Position numbers and translations under genes: made by a program. Of a stretch of 64,000 nt of DNA, positions 35,884 through 46,003 are shown in pieces (positions within the stretch are counted from its first letter, which is position 1; each line of letters begins with the position of its first letter). The notes under the pieces were generated by a model. That model was not told the DNA's origin and searched no databases. It worked only from the letters and a program-made list of their open reading frames with translations. The stretch comes from Crossiella equi (GTDB lineage: Bacteria > Actinomycetota > Actinomycetes > Mycobacteriales > Pseudonocardiaceae). The stretch lies in the NCBI RefSeq assembly GCF_017876755.1, contig NZ_JAGIOO010000001.1, forward strand, positions 2,232,001 through 2,296,000, written 5' to 3'.

Positions 35884-36681
35884 ATGACCTTCTCAACCTC
35901 GGCGTCGATGTGTGCAAGGTCGTTGCCGCTGGCGACCGCGCTCCTCCTGCTGCTGGCAACCCCCTCGGTGGCGGACCCGGTGGCGACCGAACGCGCGGCC
36001 GCGGGCCAGGGCGCGGCGGAGACCCGGGACGGCACGGACTACAAGCCGCGCGGCGACAAGCCCCTGGGATTGGACGTGAGCGGTCACCAGGGCGCGGTGA
36101 ACTGGCCGGAGGTCAAGGCCAAGGGCGCCACCTTCGCCTACGTGAAGGCCACGGAGGGCACGGGCTTCAAGAACCCGCAGTTCTCCCAGCAGTACAAGGG
36201 CTCCTACACGGTGGGCCTGATCCGGGGCAGCTACCACTTCGCCCTGCCGGACCGCTCCACGGGCGCGGCCCAGGCGGACTACTTCATCAACAACGGCGGC
36301 GGCTGGTCCCCGGACGGCAGGACCCTCCCCGGCGCCCTGGACATCGAGTACAACCCGTACGGCCCCACGTGCTACGGCAAGTCCCCGCAGGACATGACGG
36401 CCTGGATCAAGGATTTCAGCGACCGCTACACCTCCAGAACAGGCCGCCACCCCACCATCTACACCACCACCAACTGGTGGAAGACGTGCACGGCCAACAC
36501 CCCGATCTTCGGCCAGACCAACCCCCTGTGGCTGGCGCGCTACGCGGACCAGCTGGGCGAACGCCCGGCAGGCTGGCAGTTCCACACCTTCTGGCAGTAC
36601 AACGACAAGGGCACCTTCCCGGGCGACCAGAACGAGTTCAACGGCACCCCGGACCGCCTCAAGATCTTCGCCAAAGGCTGA
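35884..36681 (+). CDS. Secreted GH25 lysozyme-like muramidase
   Basis: 265 residues from ATG 35884 (MTFSTSASMCARSLPLATAL), an N-terminus that forms a signal peptide; an in-frame GTG at 35827 is an alternative. The GH25 domain runs from about residue 45: PLGLDVSGHQGAVNWPEVKA (first catalytic Asp), FAYVKATEGTGFKNPQF, LIRGSYHFALPD and GALDIEYNPYG (DxE). It ends WLARYAD...WQFHTFWQYNDKG. It cleaves the MurNAc-GlcNAc bond of peptidoglycan outside the cell. The domain is complete, with no separate wall-binding module. Confidence 0.93.
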   Translation: MTFSTSASMCARSLPLATALLLLLATPSVADPVATERAAAGQGAAETRDGTDYKPRGDKPLGLDVSGHQGAVNWPEVKAKGATFAYVKATEGTGFKNPQFSQQYKGSYTVGLIRGSYHFALPDRSTGAAQADYFINNGGGWSPDGRTLPGALDIEYNPYGPTCYGKSPQDMTAWIKDFSDRYTSRTGRHPTIYTTTNWWKTCTANTPIFGQTNPLWLARYADQLGERPAGWQFHTFWQYNDKGTFPGDQNEFNGTPDRLKIFAKG

Positions 36682-36839
36682 CCCGGACAAACACCGAAAG
36701 CCTGGCCAAACACGCTGACAGACTGCCCGCCAGCCGCCCAACCAGCACTCTTGCCGGGCCGCCGTGGGCAGATGCCTGGGCCCGCGCCTGGGCTGGCGCG
36801 CTCCCCGGCCGGACCGCCCCGGCCCGGCCGCGCCGTTCC

Positions 36840-38126
36840 TCAGCCCAGGCGCCGCACGAACGGCACATCCTCCGTGAACGCGTGCCACCCGGCATCCCCG
36901 TACGCCACGAACGACACCCAAGCCCCGTGCACGGTCGTCGCCAGGTCCTGCGGCGGCGCCAACCCCTCCAACCCGGACACCCCGAGGTTGTTGAACACGA
37001 AACCCAGCTCCAGGCCGTGCGCGGCACCAACCCCGTCCAACGGCGACCGCCACCCGAACTCGTAGACGTAAGTGGCCGCGGCACCCGCCCGGGACTCGGC
37101 GATGCGGTACACGGGCTCGCGGAAGGTGGACTCGGTGAGCTCGGCCGCCAGCCGGTGGTCCGGGACGAGCATCAGGAGCTCGTCGGTATTGGTGCCGATC
37201 AGCAGGTCCACGTCCCGGCCCGCCCCCGCGAGCAGCGCGTCATAGGGGTGCCTCGGCAGGAGGGTGCCGTCCAGGGTCGGGCCGAAGGCCAGGGAGGCGG
37301 TGACCGTGGTCTCGCCCCAGCGGAGGGGGTCCGGGTCGGTCAGGACGTCGCGGGTCAGGTCGGTGGACAGTGCCGCCAGCTCGTCCGGGGCCACCTGGGC
37401 CAGGCCCGCCGCCGTGGGTGGGACGCCCGCGCGGTCGGCCAGTTCCTTCGCGACCCGGTCTGCATCCACAGTGGACAGTGCGGCCTGGGGTGCCGCGCTC
37501 TGCACGATCGCCCGGCGGAACAGGCCCGTCGGCCGGGACAGGTGGGCCAGCACGTTGCCCGCGCCCGCCGAGGTGCCCGCCAGCGTCACCCGGCCGGGGT
37601 CGCCGCCGAAGGCCGCGATCTCCTCCTGGACCCACTCCAGGGCCAGGCGCTGGTCCAACAGGGCGCGGTTGTCCGGGGCGTCCGGCAGGCGGGCGAAGCC
37701 CTCCGCGCCCAGGCGGTGGTTGACCGCGACCACCACGATGCCGTGCGCGGCGAAGGTGGCTCCGGCGAAGATCGGCTGGTTGGCCGAGCCGGTGACGTTC
37801 GCGCCGCCGTGCAGCCACACCAGGACCGGGCGGCGTTCAGCCGAACCGGGGACGGCGCCGGTCCAGATGTTCACGTTCAGGTACTGCTCGCCCGGGGTGC
37901 GCGGGTCGGGCAGGAAGTCCAGGCCGCCCAACGGGTGCCCCGGCGCGGTCGGGCCGGGCTCGGTGGCCTCCCGCACCCCGCCCCACCACGGCGCGGGCAC
38001 CGGGGCGGCGAACCGGGCCGGCCCCGACGGGGCGGCGGCGTAGGGGATGCCGAGGTAGCGGGACACGCCGTGTTCGCGCACCCCTCGGACGGCGCCCCGG
38101 CTGGTGGTGACCACGACCTCGGTCAT
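36840..38126 (-). CDS. Carboxylesterase/lipase family protein (type B)
   Basis: About 428 residues from ATG 38126. Typical blocks: VSRYLGIPYAAAPSGPARF, SEQYLNVNIW-like GEQYLNVNIWTG, oxyanion-hole PVLVWLHGGANVTGSANQP, and VTLAGTSAGAGNVLAHL, with the nucleophile Ser. The position before Ser is Thr and not the common Glu of GESAGA, a variant seen in some bacterial members. Later come the acidic residue region LLIGTNTDELLMLVP and His in LGFVFNNLG...GAWVSFVAYGD. It is shorter than the 500-residue average. Natural substrate unknown; cytosolic, as no signal peptide is seen. Confidence 0.9.
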   Translation of the reverse strand: MTEVVVTTSRGAVRGVREHGVSRYLGIPYAAAPSGPARFAAPVPAPWWGGVREATEPGPTAPGHPLGGLDFLPDPRTPGEQYLNVNIWTGAVPGSAERRPVLVWLHGGANVTGSANQPIFAGATFAAHGIVVVAVNHRLGAEGFARLPDAPDNRALLDQRLALEWVQEEIAAFGGDPGRVTLAGTSAGAGNVLAHLSRPTGLFRRAIVQSAAPQAALSTVDADRVAKELADRAGVPPTAAGLAQVAPDELAALSTDLTRDVLTDPDPLRWGETTVTASLAFGPTLDGTLLPRHPYDALLAGAGRDVDLLIGTNTDELLMLVPDHRLAAELTESTFREPVYRIAESRAGAAATYVYEFGWRSPLDGVGAAHGLELGFVFNNLGVSGLEGLAPPQDLATTVHGAWVSFVAYGDAGWHAFTEDVPFVRRLG

Positions 38127-38186
38127 CGCGTACCCCTCCACGGGAAAAGCCTGGCACCCCGAGGGGTTCTCCCCGGGGTGCGCGCG

Positions 38187-38223
38187 GGCCGGTGCCCCCC
38201 GATCCTAGTGGCGGGCACCGGCC
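38187..38223 (-). terminator. Hairpin terminator after the sdh operon
   Basis: GGCCGGTGCCC (38187-38197) and GGGCACCGGCC (38213-38223) pair perfectly around a 15-nt loop, about 24 bases past the sdhB stop. The next gene downstream on the same strand is the esterase, so this separates the two units. Confidence 0.75.
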
Positions 38224-38246
38224 GGGCCGATGTTCCTTCGATCTTT

Positions 38247-39001
38247 CTATCGTGCCCTTGAGCGTCCCCGCGCCGTCGCCTGGAGGTAGTCGGCGTTGAG
38301 CCGTCCGATGGCCTCCAGCGGGATGCCCTTGGGACACACCGTGGTGCACTCCCCCGCGTTCGTGCAGCCGCCGAAGCCCAGCGCGTCGTGCTCGGTGAGC
38401 ATGTTGACCACGCGCGTGTCCCGCTCCGGCTGGCCCTGCGGCAGCAGCGACAGGTGGGTGACCTTCGCGGCGGTGAACAGCATGCCGGACCCGTTCGGGC
38501 AGGCCGCCACGCACGCACCGCAGCCGATGCAGGCTGCCGCCTCGAACGCGGTGTCCGCGTCCGGTTTGGGCACCGGTGTCGCGTGGGCGTCCGGCGCGCT
38601 GCCGGTCGGGGCGCTGATGTAACCGCCCGCCTGGATGATCCGGTCGAAGGAGCTCCGGTCCACCACCAGGTCCTTGACCACCGGGAACGGCGCGGCCCGC
38701 CACGGCTCGATGGTGATCGAGTCGCCGTCGTCGAAGTGCCGCATGTGCAGCTGGCAGGCGGTGGTGGCCTTCTCCGGGCCGTGCGCCACGCCGTTGATCA
38801 TCATGCCGCACATGCCGCAGATGCCCTCGCGGCAGTCGTGGTCGAAGGCCACCGGCTCGTCCCCGGCGAGGATGAGCTTCTCGTTGAGGACGTCCAGCAT
38901 CTCCAGGAACGACATGTCCTCGGACACGTCCTCCAGCCGGTAGCGGACCATCCTGCCCTTGTCCTCGGGCCCGCTCTGCCGCCAGATGTTGAGGGTCAGT
39001 C

Positions 39002-39005
<4 letters not shown>
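38247..39005 (-). CDS. sdhB: Succinate dehydrogenase/fumarate reductase iron-sulfur subunit
   Basis: 252 residues. The [2Fe-2S] ligands are in [20 protein letters not shown] and TTACQLHM, the [4Fe-4S] in [18 protein letters not shown], and the [3Fe-4S] in [20 protein letters not shown]. It passes electrons from the flavoprotein to the membrane quinone site. The GTG start overlaps the sdhA stop (GTGA). It resembles the SdhB of the three-gene (Sdh1-type) complex of mycobacteria and streptomycetes. Confidence 0.96.
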
Positions 39006-40954
<1,949 letters not shown>

Positions 40955-40955
40955 G

Positions 40956-41681
40956 TCAGCTCACCAGCCCAGTGATCACGGCGAAGGGGACGGACAGGTA
41001 GCCCGCGCAGACCAGCACGGCGGTACCGAGCGCGACGGCCTTGAGCCGGGCCTCGGTGCGCGCCTTGCCCCGGCCCAGGCTGCGCAGGGCGCTCCACACG
41101 CCGTGCCGCAGGTGGAAGCCCAGGGTCAGGACCGCGGCGGTGTAGATCAGCGTGACGTGCCAGTACTGGAAGTCGGCGGTGACGTTGCGGTAGGCCTCGC
41201 CGTGCACGCCGTGCGGGTTGAGCCACAGCAGCGTCAGGTCGGCCAGGTGGTACAGCACGAACAGCGCGATGATCACCCCGCCCCAGCGCATGGTGCGGGC
41301 GGCGTAGCTGCCCTGGACCTTCGGCCGGTGCGCGTACCGGACCGGCCGGGCCTTGCGTGCCCGGCGGGCCAGCGCGGTCGCGGCGCCGATGTGGGCGAAC
41401 ACGGCGACCAGCAGGCCGATGCGCATGATCCACAGCAACGTGCGCTCGGGTACCAGGGGCTCGCCGACCGTGCGCAGGAACCGCGCGTAGGTGTCGAAGG
41501 ACTCCTGACCGAAGAAGATCTTGAGGTTGCCGACCATGTGCGCGACGACGAAACCGAACAGGGCGAGTCCGGTGACGGCCATCACGGCCTTGAGCAGCAC
41601 CGACGAGACGCGCGGCTGGCGGGGCGCGCGGCTGGGGGTCGTCCGTGGCGGGACGGGGGCGGTCAAGCTGGGAACAGCCAT
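40956..41681 (-). CDS. sdhC: Succinate dehydrogenase cytochrome b subunit (single membrane anchor)
   Basis: About 241 residues from ATG 41681; the frame to 42059 is antisense to the LysR gene. Five transmembrane helices: [80 protein letters not shown] and [20 protein letters not shown]. Histidines in helices 1, 2, 3 and 4 suit two b hemes, as in type B complexes with one anchor subunit. It is the first gene of sdhCAB. The divergent LysR gene starts 70 bases away. Confidence 0.93.
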   Translation of the reverse strand: MAVPSLTAPVPPRTTPSRAPRQPRVSSVLLKAVMAVTGLALFGFVVAHMVGNLKIFFGQESFDTYARFLRTVGEPLVPERTLLWIMRIGLLVAVFAHIGAATALARRARKARPVRYAHRPKVQGSYAARTMRWGGVIIALFVLYHLADLTLLWLNPHGVHGEAYRNVTADFQYWHVTLIYTAAVLTLGFHLRHGVWSALRSLGRGKARTEARLKAVALGTAVLVCAGYLSVPFAVITGLVS

Positions 41682-41707
41682 GTGCGCACCGTAGGAGCGC
41701 TGCGATG

Positions 41708-41735
41708 AGTCGTCCAATATATGGAATTCGTCGTC
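41708..41735. promoter_or_regulatory. Possible LysR operator between sdhC and the LysR gene
   Basis: An AT-rich quasi-palindrome CCAATATATGG (41714-41724) lies midway in the 70-base divergent region, in otherwise GC-rich DNA. Such placement is typical for LysR autoregulation and control of the divergent operon. No experimental support from the sequence alone; -10 elements could explain the AT richness. Confidence 0.45.
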
Positions 41736-41751
41736 TCGATAGACGTAGGCT

Positions 41752-42684
41752 ATGGAAGTGAACTTGCAGCAGCTCGGGTACTTCCTGGCGGTCGCCGACA
41801 CCCGGCACTTCACGCAGGCCGCGGAGCAGCGGAATGTGGCGCAGCCCTCACTGAGCAAGCAGATCAAGACCCTGGAGGACGAGCTCGGCGCGCCGCTGTT
41901 CAGCCGGGCGCGCGGCAACATCACGCTCACCCCGGCGGGCGAGGCGCTGCTGCCGCTGGCGCGCCGCATCCTGGCCGACGTGGACACCGCCCGGCTGGAG
42001 GTGCAGGAGCTGGCCGGGCTGCGCCGGGGCCGGGTGCGCCTGGGCGCGACGCCGAGCATGTGCGTGAGCCTGGTGGCCGAGGTGCTGCGCCGCTTCCACG
42101 ACCGCTACCCGGGCATCAACCTGATCCTCCAGGAGAGCGGCTCGGGCGACCTGGTCCGCGACCTGACCCGCGGCGAGCTGGACCTGGCGCTGGTCATCAT
42201 CCCGACCCAGGGCACCGACCAGTCGCTGACCACCACCCCGATCCTGCGCGAACCCCTGGTCGTGGCGAGCCCGGCGGCGGCCAAGCCGCTGACCCGCTGG
42301 ACGCACCTGAAGATCGAGGAGCTGGCCGCGCGCGAGCTGGTGATGTTCCGCCCCGGCTACGACCTGCGCGAGGCCACCCTGGCCGCCTGCCGCCGGGCGG
42401 GCGTGGAACCCCGGTTCGCGGTGGAGGGCGGCGAGATGGACGCGGTGCTGCGCTTCGTGGAGACCGGCCTGGGCCTGGCCCTGGTCCCGAGCCTGGTGCT
42501 GGCCGGGCGGCCGACGCTGCGCGGGACGCCGCTGGCACCGCCGGGGATCCCGCGCACGGTCGCGCTGGCGCACCGCCGCGACGTGGCGCTGACCAACGCC
42601 GCGGCGGCCTTCCGGGACACGCTGCTCGGCTACGTCCGGGAGGCGGACCTGCCGGGCGGCGTGGAGGTGCTGCTGGCACGGTGA
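41752..42684 (+). CDS. LysR-family transcriptional regulator divergent from sdhCAB
   Basis: 310 residues. The HTH is in MEVNLQQLGYFLAVADTRHF, TQAAEQRNVAQPSLSKQIKT and LEDELGAPLFSRARGNITLT, as in all LTTRs. The effector domain follows from GRVRLGATPSMCVSLVAEVL. The gene's position back-to-back with sdhCAB suggests it tunes that operon, probably in response to a small carbon-metabolism ligand. Inference from position; the same order is known from other actinobacteria. Confidence 0.92.
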   Translation: MEVNLQQLGYFLAVADTRHFTQAAEQRNVAQPSLSKQIKTLEDELGAPLFSRARGNITLTPAGEALLPLARRILADVDTARLEVQELAGLRRGRVRLGATPSMCVSLVAEVLRRFHDRYPGINLILQESGSGDLVRDLTRGELDLALVIIPTQGTDQSLTTTPILREPLVVASPAAAKPLTRWTHLKIEELAARELVMFRPGYDLREATLAACRRAGVEPRFAVEGGEMDAVLRFVETGLGLALVPSLVLAGRPTLRGTPLAPPGIPRTVALAHRRDVALTNAAAAFRDTLLGYVREADLPGGVEVLLAR

Positions 42685-42695
42685 GAAGCGCTGCC

Positions 42696-43283
42696 TCAGG
42701 CGCTTTCCCGCACCGGCCACCAGGTGTGCCGCGGGCGCGGCGCGGGCGCCTGGTCGACCCGGCACATCCCGCGCGCGGTGGCCAACCGTGCCAGCCGGGC
42801 ACGCAGGCGCTGCTCGTGCCAGCCTGGCACCACCTCCCGGCGCAACCGCGGCAGGTCCACATCCGCCAGCGCCGGACCCCGCCACAGCCCGAGCGCCCGC
42901 TCGTACTGCCGGGCCGCCTCGGCCAGCCGCCCGGCCTGGGCGGCCGCGTCGGCGTTGCGGCAGAGCGTGGTGAAGCGGTCCAGGTCCAGCAGGACGTGTT
43001 CGGCGGGCAGCCGGTAGCCGCCGGTCTCGGTGTGCACGAGGCCGGGATCCCGCAGGGTCCGGCGCAACCGGCCGACGTGGGCCTGCAGGGCGTTGCGCGC
43101 CGCGGGCGGTGGCCGGTCCGCCCACAGGTGGTCGACGAGGTCGTCGACCGGGACGAGCTCGCCGCGCCGGGCGGCCAGCACGGCGAGCAGGCCGCGTTGT
43201 TTGCCCGCCGTGACCGGCAGGACGACCCCGTCATCGGTCACGCGCAAGGGTCCGAGCAGATCGATGGACAGCATGGATGACAC
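42696..43283 (-). CDS. Short SARP-type transcriptional regulator
   Basis: 195 residues. An OmpR-like winged helix comes first (LLGPLRVTDDGVVLPVTAGK, ARRGELVPVDDLVDHLWADR, NALQAHVGRLRRTLRDPG), then a BTAD-like start (LDLDRFTTLCRNADAAAQAG, ARQYERALGLWRGPALADVD). Typical SARPs are 260 residues or more, with a complete BTAD; this one stops soon after the second helix pair, and the tail (APAPRPRHTWWP) is unlike the family. It could be a truncated paralogue or a minimal form. Regulon unknown. Confidence 0.78.
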   Translation of the reverse strand: MSSMLSIDLLGPLRVTDDGVVLPVTAGKQRGLLAVLAARRGELVPVDDLVDHLWADRPPPAARNALQAHVGRLRRTLRDPGLVHTETGGYRLPAEHVLLDLDRFTTLCRNADAAAQAGRLAEAARQYERALGLWRGPALADVDLPRLRREVVPGWHEQRLRARLARLATARGMCRVDQAPAPRPRHTWWPVRESA

Positions 43284-43360
43284 CCCCAGGGGCGCAACCC
43301 TCCAGCAGTCCCGGACCGCGCGGCAAGCCCTTCAGTCGAACATCAAGTCCACAATGGAGT

Positions 43361-43600
43361 GTCAGGGCGGCGGGAAACGCCAGCGAGGCGGACCTGGCGG
43401 TGCTGTGCGCGACCAACGACCTCACGGGCCTGACCAGCACGACCCTGGCCGACGAGCACCCGGTGGCCATTCTCCCGGCAGCCCACCCCACCCTGCCCCC
43501 GGACCAGCTCCGCGCGGACCCGGCCGACCGCACGGGCACCACGGTGGCGACGGTCCCGGTCACGGGCCTGTCCGCCACCCGGCCACACCAGGCGCCCGGG
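43361..43600 (+). pseudogene. Possible remnant of a LysR effector domain
   Basis: The frame reads GNASEADLAVLCATNDLTGL, TSTTLADEHPVAILPAAHPT and TTVATVPVTGLSATR, which looks like the effector-domain half of a LysR protein (the stretch with LAxEPxVAVLPAxHPL and the following strand). No HTH and no start are found upstream. Short and without support beyond motif resemblance. Confidence 0.4.
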
Positions 43601-43601
43601 G

Positions 43602-44030
43602 TCAGCTGCTCGCGGTGCCCACATCGGCGTAGAGCGCCAGGGTGCTGTCCAGGCCGGTGCTGGTGATCGCGCGTTTGACGATGCCCTCGACGCACACGAC
43701 CCGCAGTTCGCGTTCCTGGTCCTTGGTCTGCTGGTGGACCTGGACCAGCAGGGCCAGGCCGCTGGAGTCCAGGAAGTCGACGCGGGACAGGTCGACCACC
43801 AGGCGGCGGGTGTCGGCGGTGGTGCTGTCGCGCAGGCAGTCCTCGAGCAGGGGGGCGGTGTACATGTCCACCTCGCCCGTGACGGCGATGACGGCCGTCT
43901 GGTTGTCAGTGCGGACTTCCAGGCCGATGAGGTCTTCCGGGTCGCCTTCGTCGGTGTACGGGGGCGTGCCCGCGGCGGCACTGTTCGCGCCACTGCTGTC
44001 GTGCGGCTCCACGACGTCCGGCTGCTCCAC
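43602..44030 (-). CDS. STAS-domain anti-sigma-factor antagonist
   Basis: 142 residues: a 35-residue acidic lead (EPHDSSGANSAAAGTPPYTD), then the STAS domain AVIAVTGEVDMYTAPLLEDC and LVVDLSRVDFLDSSGLALLV. The Ser of DSSG is the usual phosphorylation site used by RsbW-type kinases. When unphosphorylated such proteins bind the anti-sigma factor. The upstream gene on the same strand encodes a phosphatase/kinase/STAS fusion, so this protein is its likely client. Confidence 0.93.
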   Translation of the reverse strand: MEQPDVVEPHDSSGANSAAAGTPPYTDEGDPEDLIGLEVRTDNQTAVIAVTGEVDMYTAPLLEDCLRDSTTADTRRLVVDLSRVDFLDSSGLALLVQVHQQTKDQERELRVVCVEGIVKRAITSTGLDSTLALYADVGTASS

Positions 44031-44111
44031 TCCGCGTCCCCTTGTCCCTTGCTCCCACGCTGCTTGCCACCCTAGACCGCGTTGCCGTGTGTCGGCAGAA
44101 GGCCCTGCTGG

Positions 44112-45944
44112 TCAACTCGGGGGAAAACTGGCTGGTGCCTCGTCCGGTTGGCTGGCCACGACCATGACCTCGGCGACCGCGTGCAGGCCCGTGTTGGCCA
44201 GGACGAAGGCCGCCGAGCTGCCCGTGGCGGCGTGCACGTGCAGGCGGCACCCGGCCGTGGTGGCCTGGTGGGCCAGCTCGAACAGCAGCGTGACGCCCGC
44301 GCTGGACAGGTGCCCGACCTGGCTGAGGTCCACCGACAGCGGCACGGTGCCACCGCAGGTGAGGTTGGCCAGCTGGCGGCCCAGCACGTCCGCGGCGGTG
44401 GCGTCGAGCTCTCCGGACAACCACGCGTGCACCCGCTCGCCGACGTAGGCGGTGCGCAGGTCCGCCCCGGCGGGCAGGCCGTCCTGGGCGGGTACCCCGA
44501 AGGCGGCCAGCAGGGCGTCGTCGCCCTCCTCGGCCACGTCCAGGCCGCGCAGGCGGTGGCGCAGGCAGACCGAGGTGCCGTTCGCGGTGGGCCGCACGGT
44601 CAGCTCGTCCACGCACTGCCGCATCAGCAGCAGGCCGCGGCCGCGCGAACCCCGGTCGTGGCGGGGCGCGACCCAGCTGCCGTGGTCGACGATGTCGACC
44701 TGCACGGTGCCGTCCGGGTCCAGGCGCGCGCTGAACTCGACCTGGCCGTCGTGCTCCGGCGGGTAGGCGTGCTCGATCGCGTTGGTCATCGCCTCACCCG
44801 AGGTGAGCTGCAGGATCTCCACGTCCTGCTGGCTGGCGCCCGCCTTGGTGAGCCAGTCCTGGAACTGGCGGCGCACCGGGCGCAGCTGGTCCGGCCGCGC
44901 GGGCAGCACCAGCGTCAGCGGGGCCAGCGTGCTGGGCTGCAACCGGGCCGCGAGCAGCACGGCCTCATCGCGCAGGGCCCGGTTGCCCGCCAGGTCCTCG
45001 ATGATCGCCCGCCCGGCCTGTTCCACGCTCAGGCCCGCCTCGGTGAGACGGCGGGCGGCGGAGCGGAGCAGCAGGTGGGCGTTGCGCTCGGCGTCCGGGC
45101 CGGGCAGCCAGAGCAGGCCGTTGGTGTGCAGCAGCACGGTGTCGGCGTCGGTGAGCTGCGCGGTCTGCGCCCGGTAGCCGCCCTGGCCGTAGCCGAGCGG
45201 GGCGCCGCCGGTGCGGGCCAGGGCCCGGGCGGTGCCGTTGGCGCCGATGAGCAGCGGCGGCGGGTGTCCGGCGGTGACGTAGTCCAGGCGCAGGCTGGCC
45301 GGGTCGAGCACGGCGAGGCTGGCGGTGCTGCCGGGCGCGCCGGTGGTGCGGGTGGCGAAGCTGCCCAGGTTGGCCATGACCTCCTCGACACCCATGCCCG
45401 CCAGCAGGTAGGCCAGCAGCGCGCCGCGCAGCCGCCCCATGGCGCCCGCGGTCTCGGTGCCCTGGCCGACGTCGCCGACGGCGAGGGCGATGCGACCGCC
45501 GTCGAGCGGGATGGCCTCGTAGAAGTCGCCGGTGGCGGCGGACAGGCTCGCGTTGACGCGGTGCACCCCGGCCACGGCGACCCCGGGCACGGTGTGCGCC
45601 TCGGGCCCGTCACCGCCCGCGCGCAGGGCGTCGGCGATGTCGGCGAGCACGACCAGCACGGCCGAGTCACCGCCCAGCAGCGGCGTGACCGCGCCGACGT
45701 GCGCGTCCAGCACGATGCGCGTGGCCTGCCCGGTGAGGGCGGCCTCGGTGACCGCGGCCCGCAGCTCCGCGCCGCCGAAGGGCCCGGCGCCGTGGGCGCG
45801 CGCGGCCGCGTTCGCACCCAGCGGCTCGTTGCGCAGCCCGTCGACCAGCCACACCAGCAGGGGGGCCGACTCGAACGCGGTGAGCGCGGTCAGCCCTACG
45901 TTCCGGGACACCCCATCGCGAGGATCGCCCAGTTGCTCTGTCAC
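44112..45944 (-). CDS. SpoIIE-like phosphatase - HATPase - STAS fusion protein
   Basis: 610 residues, four parts: a PAS-like N-terminus, a PP2C/SpoIIE-like domain (residues ~110-320; ATGDFYEAIPLDGGRIALAV, GDVGQGTETAG), an RsbW-like HATPase (~340-470; LTSGEAMTNAIEHAYPPEHD, GRGLLLMRQCVDEL) and a C-terminal STAS domain (~500-590; LSVDLSQVGHLSSAGVTLLF). In the phosphatase part some metal-site residues are altered: LLHTNGLLW instead of the usual YTDG, and RDEAVLL for the terminal DD pair, so activity may be low or lost. It can in principle phosphorylate and dephosphorylate its own partner-switch circuit. It lies 60 bases below the histidine kinase gene and 81 above the STAS gene. Confidence 0.9.
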   Translation of the reverse strand: MTEQLGDPRDGVSRNVGLTALTAFESAPLLVWLVDGLRNEPLGANAAARAHGAGPFGGAELRAAVTEAALTGQATRIVLDAHVGAVTPLLGGDSAVLVVLADIADALRAGGDGPEAHTVPGVAVAGVHRVNASLSAATGDFYEAIPLDGGRIALAVGDVGQGTETAGAMGRLRGALLAYLLAGMGVEEVMANLGSFATRTTGAPGSTASLAVLDPASLRLDYVTAGHPPPLLIGANGTARALARTGGAPLGYGQGGYRAQTAQLTDADTVLLHTNGLLWLPGPDAERNAHLLLRSAARRLTEAGLSVEQAGRAIIEDLAGNRALRDEAVLLAARLQPSTLAPLTLVLPARPDQLRPVRRQFQDWLTKAGASQQDVEILQLTSGEAMTNAIEHAYPPEHDGQVEFSARLDPDGTVQVDIVDHGSWVAPRHDRGSRGRGLLLMRQCVDELTVRPTANGTSVCLRHRLRGLDVAEEGDDALLAAFGVPAQDGLPAGADLRTAYVGERVHAWLSGELDATAADVLGRQLANLTCGGTVPLSVDLSQVGHLSSAGVTLLFELAHQATTAGCRLHVHAATGSSAAFVLANTGLHAVAEVMVVASQPDEAPASFPPS

Positions 45945-46003
45945 GTTCAGTGCCCCAAGTTCGCGCCAGCTTCCCCGGAGTTCCTACCCACTCCCCCTCG
46001 AGC

